Of a stretch of DNA of 64,000 bases, positions 53,952 through 62,179 are shown one piece after another (within the stretch, counting starts at the first letter, position 1; the number at the start of each line of letters is the position of its first letter). A model generated the notes under the pieces. The model worked only from the letters and a program-made list of their open reading frames with translations, ran no database searches and was not told the DNA's origin. This stretch comes from CADEFF01 sp964569315 (lineage in GTDB: Bacteria; Pseudomonadota; Alphaproteobacteria; Dongiales; Dongiaceae), in NCBI GenBank assembly GCA_964569315.1, contig CAZMUZ010000001.1, positions 52,025 to 116,024 on the forward strand. The letters run 5' to 3'. The position numbers and the translations under genes were made by a program.

Positions 53952-54697
53952 TCGGCGACGCGCGCCGGCCGGCGCTGTCGTGCGGCTTGCACCACCGCCT
54001 TGAAGTTATCGTAGAGCCGCCGCGCATCGCGGCTCATGGCGGGCAGCGATTCCCGCACGGCTTTCTCGAGGGCGGGAAGCGAACCCTGGCCCAGCCGCTT
54101 CTCGAGCGCGACCGCATATTCGGGGATGCAGCCCCATTGCGGCACGGTCTCGTCGGTGATCTCGACGTGATACTGGATGCCCCAGGCGTGGTCGCCGACG
54201 CGCATCGCCTCGTTGGCGCAATCGGTCGCCCTGGCGAGAACCGTCGCATCCTTCGGCGCTTCCACCACCTCGACGCTGTGCCATTGCAGCGCCTTGCCGC
54301 GCGGCGAAAGTCCCGCGAAGAGCGGGTCCGCGGCGGCGGCGGGCGTCAGCTCGATGTCGAGCACGCCGATCTCCGGCTTTGCCATCATGCGGCAGGCGCC
54401 GCCCAGCGCATCGGCGAGCAGTTGGTGGCCGAGACAAAGACCGAGATAGGGCATGTTGCGCTCACGCACGGCGTCGCGGATCGCGGCCTTCTCGGGGATG
54501 AGCCAGGGATGCCGGTCGGTTTCCCAGACGTCCATCGGGCCCCCCATGACCATCAGCGCATCGTAGTTGTCGAGCGGCGGGATCGGCTCGCCTTCGTCGA
54601 GTTCCACCGCGTCCCAGGCCACGCCGTCGGCGGCGAAGAAGTCGCGGAAGATGCCGGGATGCTCGCTCCGGATATGCTGGAACACGAGAAAGCGCAT
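53948..54697 (-). CDS. Class I glutamine amidotransferase-like protein
   Basis: A 249-aa stand-alone class-I glutaminase-fold protein resembling the GMP-synthase amidotransferase group. The triad is C88 (LGLCLGHQLLADALGG), H177 and E179 (YHVEITDE). RFLVFQHIRSEHPG at the start is typical of this GATase1 group (YfjJ/PuuD-unlike, GMPS-like). ATG 54697 follows GGGAGGAG. Its stop overlaps the fbpB start by 4 nt, which suggests a transcriptional unit with the iron permease, though a functional link is not evident. It may use glutamine or gamma-glutamyl conjugates as substrate; free glutaminase activity is unproven. Confidence 0.87.
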   Translation of the reverse strand: MRFLVFQHIRSEHPGIFRDFFAADGVAWDAVELDEGEPIPPLDNYDALMVMGGPMDVWETDRHPWLIPEKAAIRDAVRERNMPYLGLCLGHQLLADALGGACRMMAKPEIGVLDIELTPAAAADPLFAGLSPRGKALQWHSVEVVEAPKDATVLARATDCANEAMRVGDHAWGIQYHVEITDETVPQWGCIPEYAVALEKRLGQGSLPALEKAVRESLPAMSRDARRLYDNFKAVVQAARQRRPARVAE

Positions 54698-54797
54698 GGT
54701 CTCCTCCCCTCGAAGATGGCGTGCGGCAGGATAGGACGCGGAGCGCCCGGGCGTCGATGGCGGGGCCCGGGAGGCAGGGTTGCGGTCCGCACCGCCC

Positions 54798-55778
54798 TCA
54801 GCGCGGATAGCCGCCCGCAATCTGGGCCCGCTGCACGACGAGGGCGAGGACGACGTCGAGGATCGGGGTGTCGATCCCGACGAGATCCCCCATCTCCACC
54901 ACGGCGCCCAGCAGCGCGTCGATCTCCATGGCGCGACCCTGTTCGAGGTCCTGCAGCATGGAGGTGCGATGCTCGCCGACATCCGCGGCCCAGCCGATGC
55001 GGGTCTCGATATCGACCGCGAAATCGACGCCGAGCGCGCGGCCGACCGTCTCGGCCTCCGCCATCATGCGGCGGATCACCGCGCGGGTGCCGGCATCCCC
55101 GGCGATGCGCGCAAGGGTGCCGAGGGTCAGCACGCTGACCGGGTTGAAGCTGAGATTGCCCCAGAGCTTGATCCAGATGTCGTCGCGGATGCGCGGCCTG
55201 ACGGGCGCCTTGAAGCCGGCCTCGGTGAGGGTCCGGGACAGGGCCTGGATGCGGGCGCTCTTGCTGCCGTCCGGCTCGCCCAGCATGAAGCGGTTGCCAT
55301 ATTGGTGATGGATTACGCCCGGCGCCGCGATTTCCGCCGCCGGATAGACGACGCACCCGATTACGCGCCTCGTCTCGATGGCCTGCTCGAGCTTTCCTTC
55401 CGGATCGAGGCAGGCGATGCGTCGGTCGCGCCAGGGCCCGTCGAGCCCGTGGAAATACCACCAGGGGACGCCGTTCATCGCGGTGACGACCATGGTGTCG
55501 GGTCCCAGCATCGGCCGGAGCCGTTCGGCGATCGCCGGCACGCCCGGCGCCTTCAGGGCGATGATGATGGCGTCCTGAGGGCCGGCCTCGGCCGGATCCT
55601 CGGTCGCGAAGGGCCGCGCGACGATCTCTTCTCCGTCGCTGACCAGCTTGAGGCCGTTCGCGCGCATGGCGGCGAGATGCGGGCCCCGGGCGATGAGCGT
55701 GACCTCCTCGCCGGCGGCGGCGAGCTTCGCCCCCAGCAGGCCGCCGATCGCGCCGGCGCCGTAGATGCAGACCTTCAA
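54798..55778 (-). CDS. Ketopantoate reductase-like (ApbA/PanE) oxidoreductase
   Basis: A 326-aa NAD(P)H oxidoreductase of the ApbA/PanE fold. The Rossmann motif MKVCIYGAGAIGGLLGAKLAAAGEEVTLIARG starts the protein. IIIALKAPGVPAIAERL, DDIWIKLWGNLSFNPVSVLTLGT with the catalytic Lys, and NLSFNP supply the rest. TTG at 55778 is the start: it overlaps the ligase stop as TTGA, and no ATG precedes the Rossmann motif. It has a somewhat long C-terminus. Because of its coupling to a CoA ligase gene it may act on a keto acid of that pathway instead of pantothenate synthesis. Confidence 0.88.
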   Translation of the reverse strand: MKVCIYGAGAIGGLLGAKLAAAGEEVTLIARGPHLAAMRANGLKLVSDGEEIVARPFATEDPAEAGPQDAIIIALKAPGVPAIAERLRPMLGPDTMVVTAMNGVPWWYFHGLDGPWRDRRIACLDPEGKLEQAIETRRVIGCVVYPAAEIAAPGVIHHQYGNRFMLGEPDGSKSARIQALSRTLTEAGFKAPVRPRIRDDIWIKLWGNLSFNPVSVLTLGTLARIAGDAGTRAVIRRMMAEAETVGRALGVDFAVDIETRIGWAADVGEHRTSMLQDLEQGRAMEIDALLGAVVEMGDLVGIDTPILDVVLALVVQRAQIAGGYPR

Positions 55779-57313
55779 GAGGCGGGCCTCGCCGCGGCGA
55801 GGCCGAGCTTCTCGGCGAGGCCGATGCGCTGCAGCTTGCCGGTGGCGCCCTTCGGGATCTCGGGCAGCAGCAGGATCTTCCGCGGGACCTTGAAATCGGC
55901 AAGATGCTTGGTCGCGAAATCCTTGAGGTCCTGGTCGCTCGCCTGCATGCCTTCGCGCAGCACCACCGCGGCGGCGACCTCTTCCCCGAGCTTCTCGTGC
56001 GGCATGGCGAAGGTCACGACCTGCAGCACCGCCGGGTGATCCATCAGCACCTCGTCCACCTCGCGCGGGCTGATCTTCTCGCCGCCGCGATTGATGATCT
56101 CCTTGAGGCGCCCGGTGATGGTGAGGTAGCCGCCCGCATCGAGGACCCCCTGGTCGCCGGTACGGAACCACCCGTCCGTGAAGGCGGCGGCATTGGCCTT
56201 CGGGTTGTTCGCATAGCCCGGCGTCACGCTGGCGCCGCGGATCACCACTTCGCCGACGCCGCCGCGCGGCAGCAGCGTGCCCGCCTCGTCCATGATGCCG
56301 ACCTCCGGCCCGGCGGCGATGCCGACCGTGCCGGCGCGCCGTTCGGCCGGCGGCAGGGGATTGCTCGACATCTGATGGCAGGCTTCGGTCATGCCGTAGG
56401 ATTCGATGACCGGGCATCCGAAGGTCTTCTCGAGCTCTGCCATCACCTGCGGCGGAAGCGAGGAAGAGGAGGAACGGATCAGCCGCAGCCGTTGCCGTCC
56501 CAGCGCATCCCGATTGTGGCCGGCGCGCGCCAGGATCGCCTGATGCATGGTCGGGACGGCCGAGTACCAGCTCGCCTTCGCCTCGTCGAGCCAGCCGAAG
56601 AATTTGAGGGCGTTGAAGCCGGGCGTGTAATAGACCGAGCCGCCATTGCCGAGCGCCGAGGCGGTGACGCCGATCAGCCCGTGGATATGGAAGAGCGGCA
56701 TGATGTTGAGGCAGCGGTCGGCCGGGGTGAGGCCGAGCGCGCGTCCGATATTGCCGGCGGAGGCGCGGAGGTTCCGCTGCAGCAGCGGCACCAGCTTGGG
56801 GCGCGAGGTGGTCCCGGAGGTGTGGAGATAGAGCGCCACATCCTCGGCCGTGGGCTCCCCGCCCTGTCGCGCGCTGCCGCCGGGACCTGCACCATGCAAG
56901 GTGAACCGCCCGGCGCGCGCCGGGTCGGCGACGAGCTCGATGATCGGAATGCCGCGGCGGGTCGCGACGGCGCGCGCGGGGCCATCGTCGCCCGCCGCCA
57001 GGATCAGCGCCTTCGCCTGCAGATCCTCGAGATAGAACTCATGCTCGTCCGCCCGGTAGGCGGGGTTGAGCGGCGCCGCGCCGGCCGCGCCCGAGACCGC
57101 GAGGAAGGCCGTCGCCGCTTCGGCGCCATTCGCCAGCACCATGGCGATGGTGTCGCCGCGGCCGAGGCCGCGTTCGTTCAGCCAGCGCCGACTTTCGCCG
57201 ATCTGCCGCGCGAGTTCCGAAAAGCTCGTGTCAGAGCGGCCCGGCGCCGAGATCGCGACCGCGCTCGAGTTATTGCCTTCGATGAGCGCGCTGAAATTTT
57301 CCGTCGCCGCCAT
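55775..57313 (-). CDS. Acyl-CoA synthetase, oxalate-CoA ligase (Pcs60/AAE3)-like
   Basis: A 512-aa adenylate-forming ligase. ALYLHTSGTTSRPKLVPLLQRNL is the P-loop (TSGTTSRPK). RLIRSSSSSLPPQVMAELEKTFGCPVIESYGMTEACHQMSSNPLPP is a block I associate with fungal and plant oxalyl-CoA synthetases (Pcs60, AAE3). The A7 Asp is in WFRTGDQGVLDAGGYLTITGR, and the final Lys in PKGATGKLQRIGL. ATG 57313. It is coupled to the ketopantoate-reductase-like gene. Oxalate activation would let the cell route oxalyl-CoA to formate and CO2, but other small dicarboxylates are possible. Confidence 0.86.
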   Translation of the reverse strand: MAATENFSALIEGNNSSAVAISAPGRSDTSFSELARQIGESRRWLNERGLGRGDTIAMVLANGAEAATAFLAVSGAAGAAPLNPAYRADEHEFYLEDLQAKALILAAGDDGPARAVATRRGIPIIELVADPARAGRFTLHGAGPGGSARQGGEPTAEDVALYLHTSGTTSRPKLVPLLQRNLRASAGNIGRALGLTPADRCLNIMPLFHIHGLIGVTASALGNGGSVYYTPGFNALKFFGWLDEAKASWYSAVPTMHQAILARAGHNRDALGRQRLRLIRSSSSSLPPQVMAELEKTFGCPVIESYGMTEACHQMSSNPLPPAERRAGTVGIAAGPEVGIMDEAGTLLPRGGVGEVVIRGASVTPGYANNPKANAAAFTDGWFRTGDQGVLDAGGYLTITGRLKEIINRGGEKISPREVDEVLMDHPAVLQVVTFAMPHEKLGEEVAAAVVLREGMQASDQDLKDFATKHLADFKVPRKILLLPEIPKGATGKLQRIGLAEKLGLAAARPAS

Positions 57314-57436
57314 GGGTTTTCGATCCCGGCCGAGTTTGGTGAATGCGGGACATTAACAATCGAGGTCGGGATTGACGAGGGCAGCGCGCGCCCCGGGCCG
57401 CCGTCAACGCAAGGTGCGGCGAGAGGCCGCGGGGGC

Positions 57437-57775
57437 TCAGAGGCTGCGGCTCAGGACCACCCAGTCGCCGGCGACGACCGGGTCGTCGCTGCGCTGGGTC
57501 CGGGCATAGAGCGCAAAGGCGAAGTCCGCTGCCGGCCGCGTTTCGGGCGGGCTCGATTGGCCGAGTTCCTGCGCGAGGAACGCGGCACCGCCGAGGGTCC
57601 GCCGATCGATGAGGATCGGCCGGTCGGTGGTGGGCGGACCGAACGAGGTCTCCCAGGCGTTCCGGAAGCGCTGGCGCGGGCCGTCTGCCGCCGCGCTTTC
57701 CCAGCGGGGCTGCATGGTCGGCGCCGGCAAGGCTGTGATCGGCATCGTCATTCGGCGGACCGCATGGATTTGCAT
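57437..57775 (-). CDS. Small hypothetical protein, 112 aa
   Basis: A 112-aa open frame with no recognised domain. Its middle (TDRPILIDRRTLGGAAFLAQELGQ) resembles FLAQ-type motifs I recall in small alphaproteobacterial hypotheticals near flagellar or signalling genes, which lends some support. Start codons at 57775, 57751 and 57745 are all poorly supplied with ribosome sites. It is on the same strand as the ligase, 124 nt upstream of its start, and ahead of the divergent GGDEF/EAL gene. It could also be a chance frame in GC-rich DNA. Confidence 0.5.
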   Translation of the reverse strand: MQIHAVRRMTMPITALPAPTMQPRWESAAADGPRQRFRNAWETSFGPPTTDRPILIDRRTLGGAAFLAQELGQSSPPETRPAADFAFALYARTQRSDDPVVAGDWVVLSRSL

Positions 57776-58086
57776 CGAATCCGCGCCAAGCCGTGGCCAC
57801 GGACCTCCCCGGAATATCGGGCGGGGGCCCGGGAGCCGCTAGGCCGATTCCTTGCCGAACATGGTTAATCATTCATAGGCGCGTTAACCAGATCGCATCG
57901 CATTTGAGACAGTTTTTCTCTGCTAAATCATCGCTTTGCCATTGCTTTTGACCCATTCACCGATTGTTAAGCCGGCGGGCCTAGGGTCGCCCTTGCCCGA
58001 AAGGAATTGGGCGATTACGGCCGAACCGTGCGCGAAGCAATTCAAGCGGGGGATCGGGCGGCCTTCAGGTAGGAGGTTTGGCGTCA
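57776..58086. promoter_or_regulatory. 311-bp control region of the GGDEF/EAL gene with TTAACC boxes
   Basis: No gene seen. It holds ATGGTTAA (57861-57868), TTAACCAG (57884-57891) and TTGTTAAGCC (57964-57973). TTAACCAT and TTAA-N7-TTAA-type sequences are CtrA sites in alphaproteobacteria, so CtrA control of this c-di-GMP gene is a reasonable guess. AGGAGG at 58071-58076 is the ribosome site of the gene. Confidence 0.4.
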
Positions 58087-59658
58087 ATGAGCGTTGTCAA
58101 AAAGACGCGCCCATCCCCGAAGACACTAGGTTGGGTCCGTGACGCGATCGAAGCGTCCGGCGACCTCGTTTACGACTGGGATCTCTCGACCGATCGCCTC
58201 GCCTGGGTGGGCCTCGCGAGCGCGTTCTTCGATACCGACGCGACGCAGGTGCCGGATTCCGGCACCGGGTTTGCGGCCTATATCCACTCCGAAGATCTTC
58301 CGAAGCGCCGGCAGGCGCTCGCCGACCATCTCGCGCGCACCGGCCCGTACGACGCCGAGTACCGCCTCATGCGGACGCGCGGCGAGGAATGCTGGGTGCA
58401 TGACCGCGGCCAGGTGCAGTTCGGCGCCGACGGCAAGGCGGCCCGTCTCATCGGCACGCTGCGCCTCATCAGCGCGCGCAAGCAGCATGAGGCGAAGCTC
58501 GAGCGGCTCGCGAGCTTCGACGACCTCACCGGCCATTTCAACCAGTCGCGCCTCAAGGACGCGATCGACCATCACCTCGCGCAGTGCCGCAAGAGCAACG
58601 AGAGCGGCGCTTTCCTGGTGCTGGGCATCGACAATCTCTCAAAGATCAACAACGCCTTCGGCTACGAAACCGGCGATCGCGTGCTGATCGCCCTCGGCCA
58701 GCGGCTCGACCATCTGGTTCGCCCGGCCGACGTGGTCGGGCGCATCGGCGCCGACCGTTTCGGCGTGCTTCTGCCGCGTTCCGGCATGCAGCAGATGCAG
58801 CAGGCGGCCGAGCGCATGCTGCAGTCCGTGCGCGAAATGGCCGTGTCGGTCGACGACGCGCGCATCCATGTGACCGTCTCGATCGGCGGCATTCTCTTCT
58901 CGGGCTCGGGCCAGACCGCGCAGGACGTGGTGACCCGCGCCGAAACCGCGCTTCGCCAGGCCAAGCGCGAGGGCCGCGACTGCTTCGCGCCCTATCGTCC
59001 GACCCAGCAGCAGGACCTCCTGCATCGCCGCAGCCAGTCGATCGCCGCCGAAGTCGAGCGGGCGATCGCCGAGAATCGGCTCGCCTTCGCGTTCCAGCCG
59101 ATCGTCAAGTCGGTCTCGCACCAGCCGGCGCTCTACGAGTGCCTGGTGCGCCTCCGTTCCAACGATGGCGAGCTCATTCCGGCGGCGGCCTTCGTGCCGG
59201 TGGTCGAGCAGCTCGGCCTGGTGCGCCAGATGGACCGGCACGTGCTGGAGCTCGCCGTGGCCGAGCTCGCCACCAGCACCGTCAACGGCCTCGCGGTCAA
59301 CATCTCCGGCCTTACCGCCACCGATCCGGTGTGGCTCCGCACGCTGAAGTCGCTGCTCCACGGGCGGCCCGATCTCGCGAAGCGGCTGGTGATCGAGATC
59401 ACNNNNNNNNNNNNNNNNNNNNNNNNNNNNNNNNNNNNNNNNNNNNNNNNNNNNNNNNNNNNNNNNNNNNNNNNNNNNNNNNNNNNNNNNNNNNNNNNNN
59501 NNACCGGCGAGGATGCGGCCTTCCTCGCCAATGAGGGCGTCCAGTTCCTGCAAGGTTATTATTTCGGCCGGCCGAGCCAGGAGCGGCCCTGGCGCAACGT
59601 GGTTTCGCTCGCCGAGCACGCGGCCCGCGCCTCGGCCAACGCCAATATCCGGGCCTAG
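58087..59658 (+). CDS. PAS-GGDEF-EAL c-di-GMP protein, interrupted by an assembly gap
   Basis: A cytoplasmic signalling protein with a PAS (PAS_3-like) domain (~10-135), a GGDEF domain (~145-310) and an EAL domain (~320-end). The GGDEF signature is degenerate (RIGADRFGVLLPR), so it probably does not make c-di-GMP. The EAL motif reads ECL (YECLVRLRS), with the N and E of NISGLTATDP and VIEI present, but 100 N (59403-59502) hide the DDFGxG loop and other catalytic residues. The visible frame resumes correctly (TGEDAAFLANEGVQFLQGYYFGRP). From homologues, ~83 residues should be missing, more than 100 nt, so the gap length is nominal. ATG 58087 is chosen over TTG 58078, which is too near AGGAGG. 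Confidence 0.88.
   Translation: MSVVKKTRPSPKTLGWVRDAIEASGDLVYDWDLSTDRLAWVGLASAFFDTDATQVPDSGTGFAAYIHSEDLPKRRQALADHLARTGPYDAEYRLMRTRGEECWVHDRGQVQFGADGKAARLIGTLRLISARKQHEAKLERLASFDDLTGHFNQSRLKDAIDHHLAQCRKSNESGAFLVLGIDNLSKINNAFGYETGDRVLIALGQRLDHLVRPADVVGRIGADRFGVLLPRSGMQQMQQAAERMLQSVREMAVSVDDARIHVTVSIGGILFSGSGQTAQDVVTRAETALRQAKREGRDCFAPYRPTQQQDLLHRRSQSIAAEVERAIAENRLAFAFQPIVKSVSHQPALYECLVRLRSNDGELIPAAAFVPVVEQLGLVRQMDRHVLELAVAELATSTVNGLAVNISGLTATDPVWLRTLKSLLHGRPDLAKRLVIEIXXXXXXXXXXXXXXXXXXXXXXXXXXXXXXXXXXTGEDAAFLANEGVQFLQGYYFGRPSQERPWRNVVSLAEHAARASANANIRA
59403..59502. other. 100-N assembly gap
   Basis: Exactly 100 N, the usual placeholder for a scaffold join of unknown length, inside the EAL domain. 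Family comparison suggests about 250 nt are missing. Confidence 0.98.
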
Positions 59659-59802
59659 GCGACCCCCGCCGCAGCCGATATCGCGACCCCGAGGCCTCCC
59701 CCGATAATCCGAGGCGGCGGTTTCGCTCCGGTTTCGGGCGAGGCACACGCGCTCGCCATCGCATTCGGGCCCGGTTCGAGCCGGCACGCCGCAGCGGCAG
59801 CG

Positions 59803-60420
59803 CTACTTCTTGGTGTCTTTGTCGGTGAGCGCCGAGACTTCGCGCTGGAGCTCTTCCAGCCGCGAGCGCAGCCGTTCGAGCTGATCGCCCTGCTCGGCCG
59901 GTGAGGTTTCCGATTTCGGCGCCGGATCGCCCGCCGGCGCTCCCGGGTCGCCCGGCTGGAACGGATTGAACATCCGCATCGCGCGCTCGAAAAAGGCGAT
60001 GTTCTGCTTGCTCATCTCGTCGAAACGGCCGAACGGAAATATGCCGCCGAAGCTCTCGGACATGTATTTCCGCATCTGCTCCTGGTTGCGCGCGAAGGAC
60101 TCCATGGTGTGCTCGAGATAGCGCGGCACCAGGAATTGCAGATTGTCGCCGTAGAAGCTGATGAGCTGGCGGAGGAAGTTGAGCGGCAGCAGGTTCTGCC
60201 CGCCCTTGCTTTCCTCCTCGACGATGATCTGGGTCAGGACCGAGCGGGTGATGTCCTCGCCGCTCTTCGCGTCATAAACCGCGAATTCGACGCCGTCCTT
60301 CACCATCTGGCACAGATGATCCAGCGTTACGTAGCTGCTCGTCGCCGTGTTGTAGAGCCGGCGATTGGCGTATTTCTTGATCGTGATCGGCGCCTTGGCG
60401 CCGTCGCTCCGCTCGTTCAT
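59803..60420 (-). CDS. phaR: Polyhydroxyalkanoate synthesis repressor PhaR
   Basis: A 205-aa regulator that binds both DNA and PHB granules. The DNA-binding domain is at ~9-70 (ITIKKYANRRLYNTATSSYVTLDHLCQMVKDGVEFAVYDAKSGEDITRSVLTQII). A PHB_acc repeat follows with LNFLRQLISFYGDNLQFLVPRYLEHTMESFARNQEQMRKYM. The C-terminus is an acidic-to-coiled-coil tail (LERLRSRLEELQREVSAL). The ATG at 60420 has AAGGA about 6 nt upstream, whereas an in-frame ATG at 60453 has no good ribosome site. It is divergent from the PHB synthesis genes, which it presumably represses until granules titrate it away. Confidence 0.95.
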   Translation of the reverse strand: MNERSDGAKAPITIKKYANRRLYNTATSSYVTLDHLCQMVKDGVEFAVYDAKSGEDITRSVLTQIIVEEESKGGQNLLPLNFLRQLISFYGDNLQFLVPRYLEHTMESFARNQEQMRKYMSESFGGIFPFGRFDEMSKQNIAFFERAMRMFNPFQPGDPGAPAGDPAPKSETSPAEQGDQLERLRSRLEELQREVSALTDKDTKK

Positions 60421-60567
60421 GCCGGTTCCTTCGGCAGCGATTCCGTGGGCCATGGCGGCTCTCGCAGTTGCAGCATAGCAGGATTCAGGTCGGGTTGTGC
60501 AATGCGCCAGACCCGCTGCAGCGCGGCAAGTGGAAAGCCCGGCGGCGGGTCGCTATAGTCCGCACGC
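60421..60567. promoter_or_regulatory. Divergent phaR / pha promoter region with TGC-rich repeats
   Basis: The region has TGC-rich elements: CGCTGCAGCG (60514-60523), and CCTGCTATGCTGCAACTGC on the minus strand (around 60465-60484) with three CTGC repeats. Described PhaR sites in related bacteria are TGC-rich (CTGC-N3-4-GCAG type), so autoregulation and control of the PHB genes are likely. The match is partial. Confidence 0.45.
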
Positions 60568-60939
60568 ATGACGGAACGGCCCGATCTCGCGGCGCTGGCG
60601 CGACGCTATCTCGATCTCTGGGAGCATCAGGTCGCCGCCATGGCCAGCGATCCGGCGCTGGCAGAGCAGCTTACGCGGCTCTTTCGCGCGATCGGCGACG
60701 GCATGGCGGCGGTTGCCGGCGGGGTAGAGGGTCATGAAAGCCACAAGGCGAGGCGCGGCGCCGGCAAGGCGGGGACCGCGGCCCCTGCCGCAGCATCTGG
60801 CGATGGCGGGGCTGAGCTGGCTGAGCTCGCCCGGCGCCTGGCGGCTCTGGAGCGGCGTCTCGCAAAGCTCGAAGCGGCCGGTGCCCGGCCCGGTCGCAAG
60901 CCCGTCGCCCGAGCTCGAAAGCGCGCTCGCCGGGGTTGA
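60568..60939 (+). CDS. Small phaC-linked protein, possible PhaE/PhaM-like partner
   Basis: A 123-aa protein. MTERPDLAALARRYLDLWEHQVAAMASDPALAEQLTRLFRAIGDGMA is a helix like that found in small PHA-synthase partners, and AELAELARRLAALERRLAKLEA predicts a C-terminal coiled coil, followed by a strongly basic tail. It overlaps phaC by 206 nt in another frame. Both frames appear real: this one has a defined helix and coiled coil, and phaC carries conserved N-terminal residues in the overlap. The function is inferred from position: it may bind granules or activate the short synthase downstream. Confidence 0.6.
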   Translation: MTERPDLAALARRYLDLWEHQVAAMASDPALAEQLTRLFRAIGDGMAAVAGGVEGHESHKARRGAGKAGTAAPAAASGDGGAELAELARRLAALERRLAKLEAAGARPGRKPVARARKRARRG

Positions 60940-62020
60940 TCCGGAGGAATTCGCCGGCGCCCTCGAGACCGAGGCGCTGTTGCGTCTCGAACGTCTCGCG
61001 ATCGGCATCGAACGCTATCAGTCGCACCCCTATCGTCGCCCCGGCAACGAGCCGCCGGCGATCTGGCGGCAGGGTACGACGCGGCTGCTCGACTATTCCG
61101 CCAGCGCCGCCGGCGCATCGCGGCCGTCGAAGCGAAAGCGCGCGGCACCGGCGCCGCCGGTGCTGGTGGTGCCCTCGCTCGTCAACCGCGCCTATGTGGT
61201 CGATCTCGAGCCGCAGCGGAGCTTCATGCGCTTCCTCGCGGGCGCGGGCTATGCGCCCTACCTCGTCGATTGGGGCGCGCCGGGCGACATCGAGCGCGGC
61301 TTCGATCTGACCGACTACATCGCCGGCCGGCTTTCGGCGGCGCTCGATGTCGTCGTCGCGCGTCACGCCGGGGCGAAGATCCATCTCGTCGGCTACTGCA
61401 TGGGGGGCAATCTTGCGCTGGCGCTCGCGCTGCGCCGGGCGGCCTCGCTCGCGGGGCTGGTCCTGCTGGCGACTCCCTGGGATTTCCATGCGGAACGCGC
61501 CGAGCAGGCGGAGGCCCTGGGGGCGCTCGGCGCGCTGCTGGCGCCGGCGATCGCCGCCTCGGGCGAGCTTTCCGTGGACGGCATCCAGTCGCTCTTCGGC
61601 GTGCTCGACCCGCTGCAGGTGAGCCGGAAGTTCCTCGCTTTCGGCGCCCTCGATCCCGGCTCGGCGAAGGCGCAGGCGTTCGTCGCGCTCGAGGACTGGG
61701 TGAATGACGGCGTTCCGCTCGCCGCCGCGGTCGCCATCGAATGCCTTGGCGGCTGGTACGGGCGGAACAGCCCGATGCGCGGCGAATGGCGGATCGAGGG
61801 CAGGCCGGTCCTGCCGCGCGATCTGTCGGTTCCCTCTCTCGTCGTGCTGCCGGATCACGATCGCATCGTGCCGCCGGCCTCGGCGGCGCCGCTCGCCGCC
61901 GCCATCCCCGGCGCAGACAGTCTGCGGCCGGAGGCGGGCCATATCGGCATGATGGTCGGCGGCAGCGCCGAAACGAAGCTCTGGCAGCCCTTGCTCGCCT
62001 GGCTTCGCGCCCGACCTTGA
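60734..62020 (+). CDS. phaC: Poly(3-hydroxyalkanoate) synthase, short form
   Basis: A 428-aa alpha/beta-hydrolase-type PHA synthase, shorter than class I (~580-600 aa) and nearer class III PhaC. The lipase-like box has Cys (HLVGYCMGGNLALALAL, C222), the catalytic Asp is likely in VLPDHDRIVPP and the His in AGHIGMMVGG. It polymerises hydroxyacyl-CoA into PHB at granules. ARRGPRPLPQHLAMAGLSWLSS at the N-terminus is also found in short PHA-synthase-like hydrolases, supporting the ATG at 60734. The size and the overlapping small gene suggest a two-subunit enzyme. An alternative is a PHA-granule-associated alpha/beta hydrolase. Confidence 0.83.
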   Translation: MKATRRGAAPARRGPRPLPQHLAMAGLSWLSSPGAWRLWSGVSQSSKRPVPGPVASPSPELESALAGVDPEEFAGALETEALLRLERLAIGIERYQSHPYRRPGNEPPAIWRQGTTRLLDYSASAAGASRPSKRKRAAPAPPVLVVPSLVNRAYVVDLEPQRSFMRFLAGAGYAPYLVDWGAPGDIERGFDLTDYIAGRLSAALDVVVARHAGAKIHLVGYCMGGNLALALALRRAASLAGLVLLATPWDFHAERAEQAEALGALGALLAPAIAASGELSVDGIQSLFGVLDPLQVSRKFLAFGALDPGSAKAQAFVALEDWVNDGVPLAAAVAIECLGGWYGRNSPMRGEWRIEGRPVLPRDLSVPSLVVLPDHDRIVPPASAAPLAAAIPGADSLRPEAGHIGMMVGGSAETKLWQPLLAWLRARP

Positions 62021-62035
62021 ACCGTCTCGAGGTTT

Positions 62036-62059
62036 TGCGGCGAGCGGCCGAACGCCGCA
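62036..62059 (+). terminator. 7-bp hairpin in the phaC-phaA gap
   Basis: TGCGGCG, a 10-nt loop and CGCCGCA lie 16 nt after the phaC stop. No T-run follows; it may be a partial terminator. Confidence 0.3.
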
Positions 62060-62179
62060 GGGCGCGGCGGGTCGGCGCCTTGCGACCGTCGCGAAGCATC
62101 GGCTAAGGTCGGCGATCGGCAGCGCCGCTCGCGCGATCGGGCCCGCCGCCTCCCTCAGCCCCAATCCGAGGAGCGCGTC

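Noticed and set aside
55904..57868. Long plus-strand open frame opposite the acyl-CoA synthetase
   Set aside because: Antisense shadow; the minus-strand gene has intact family motifs and this frame has none.
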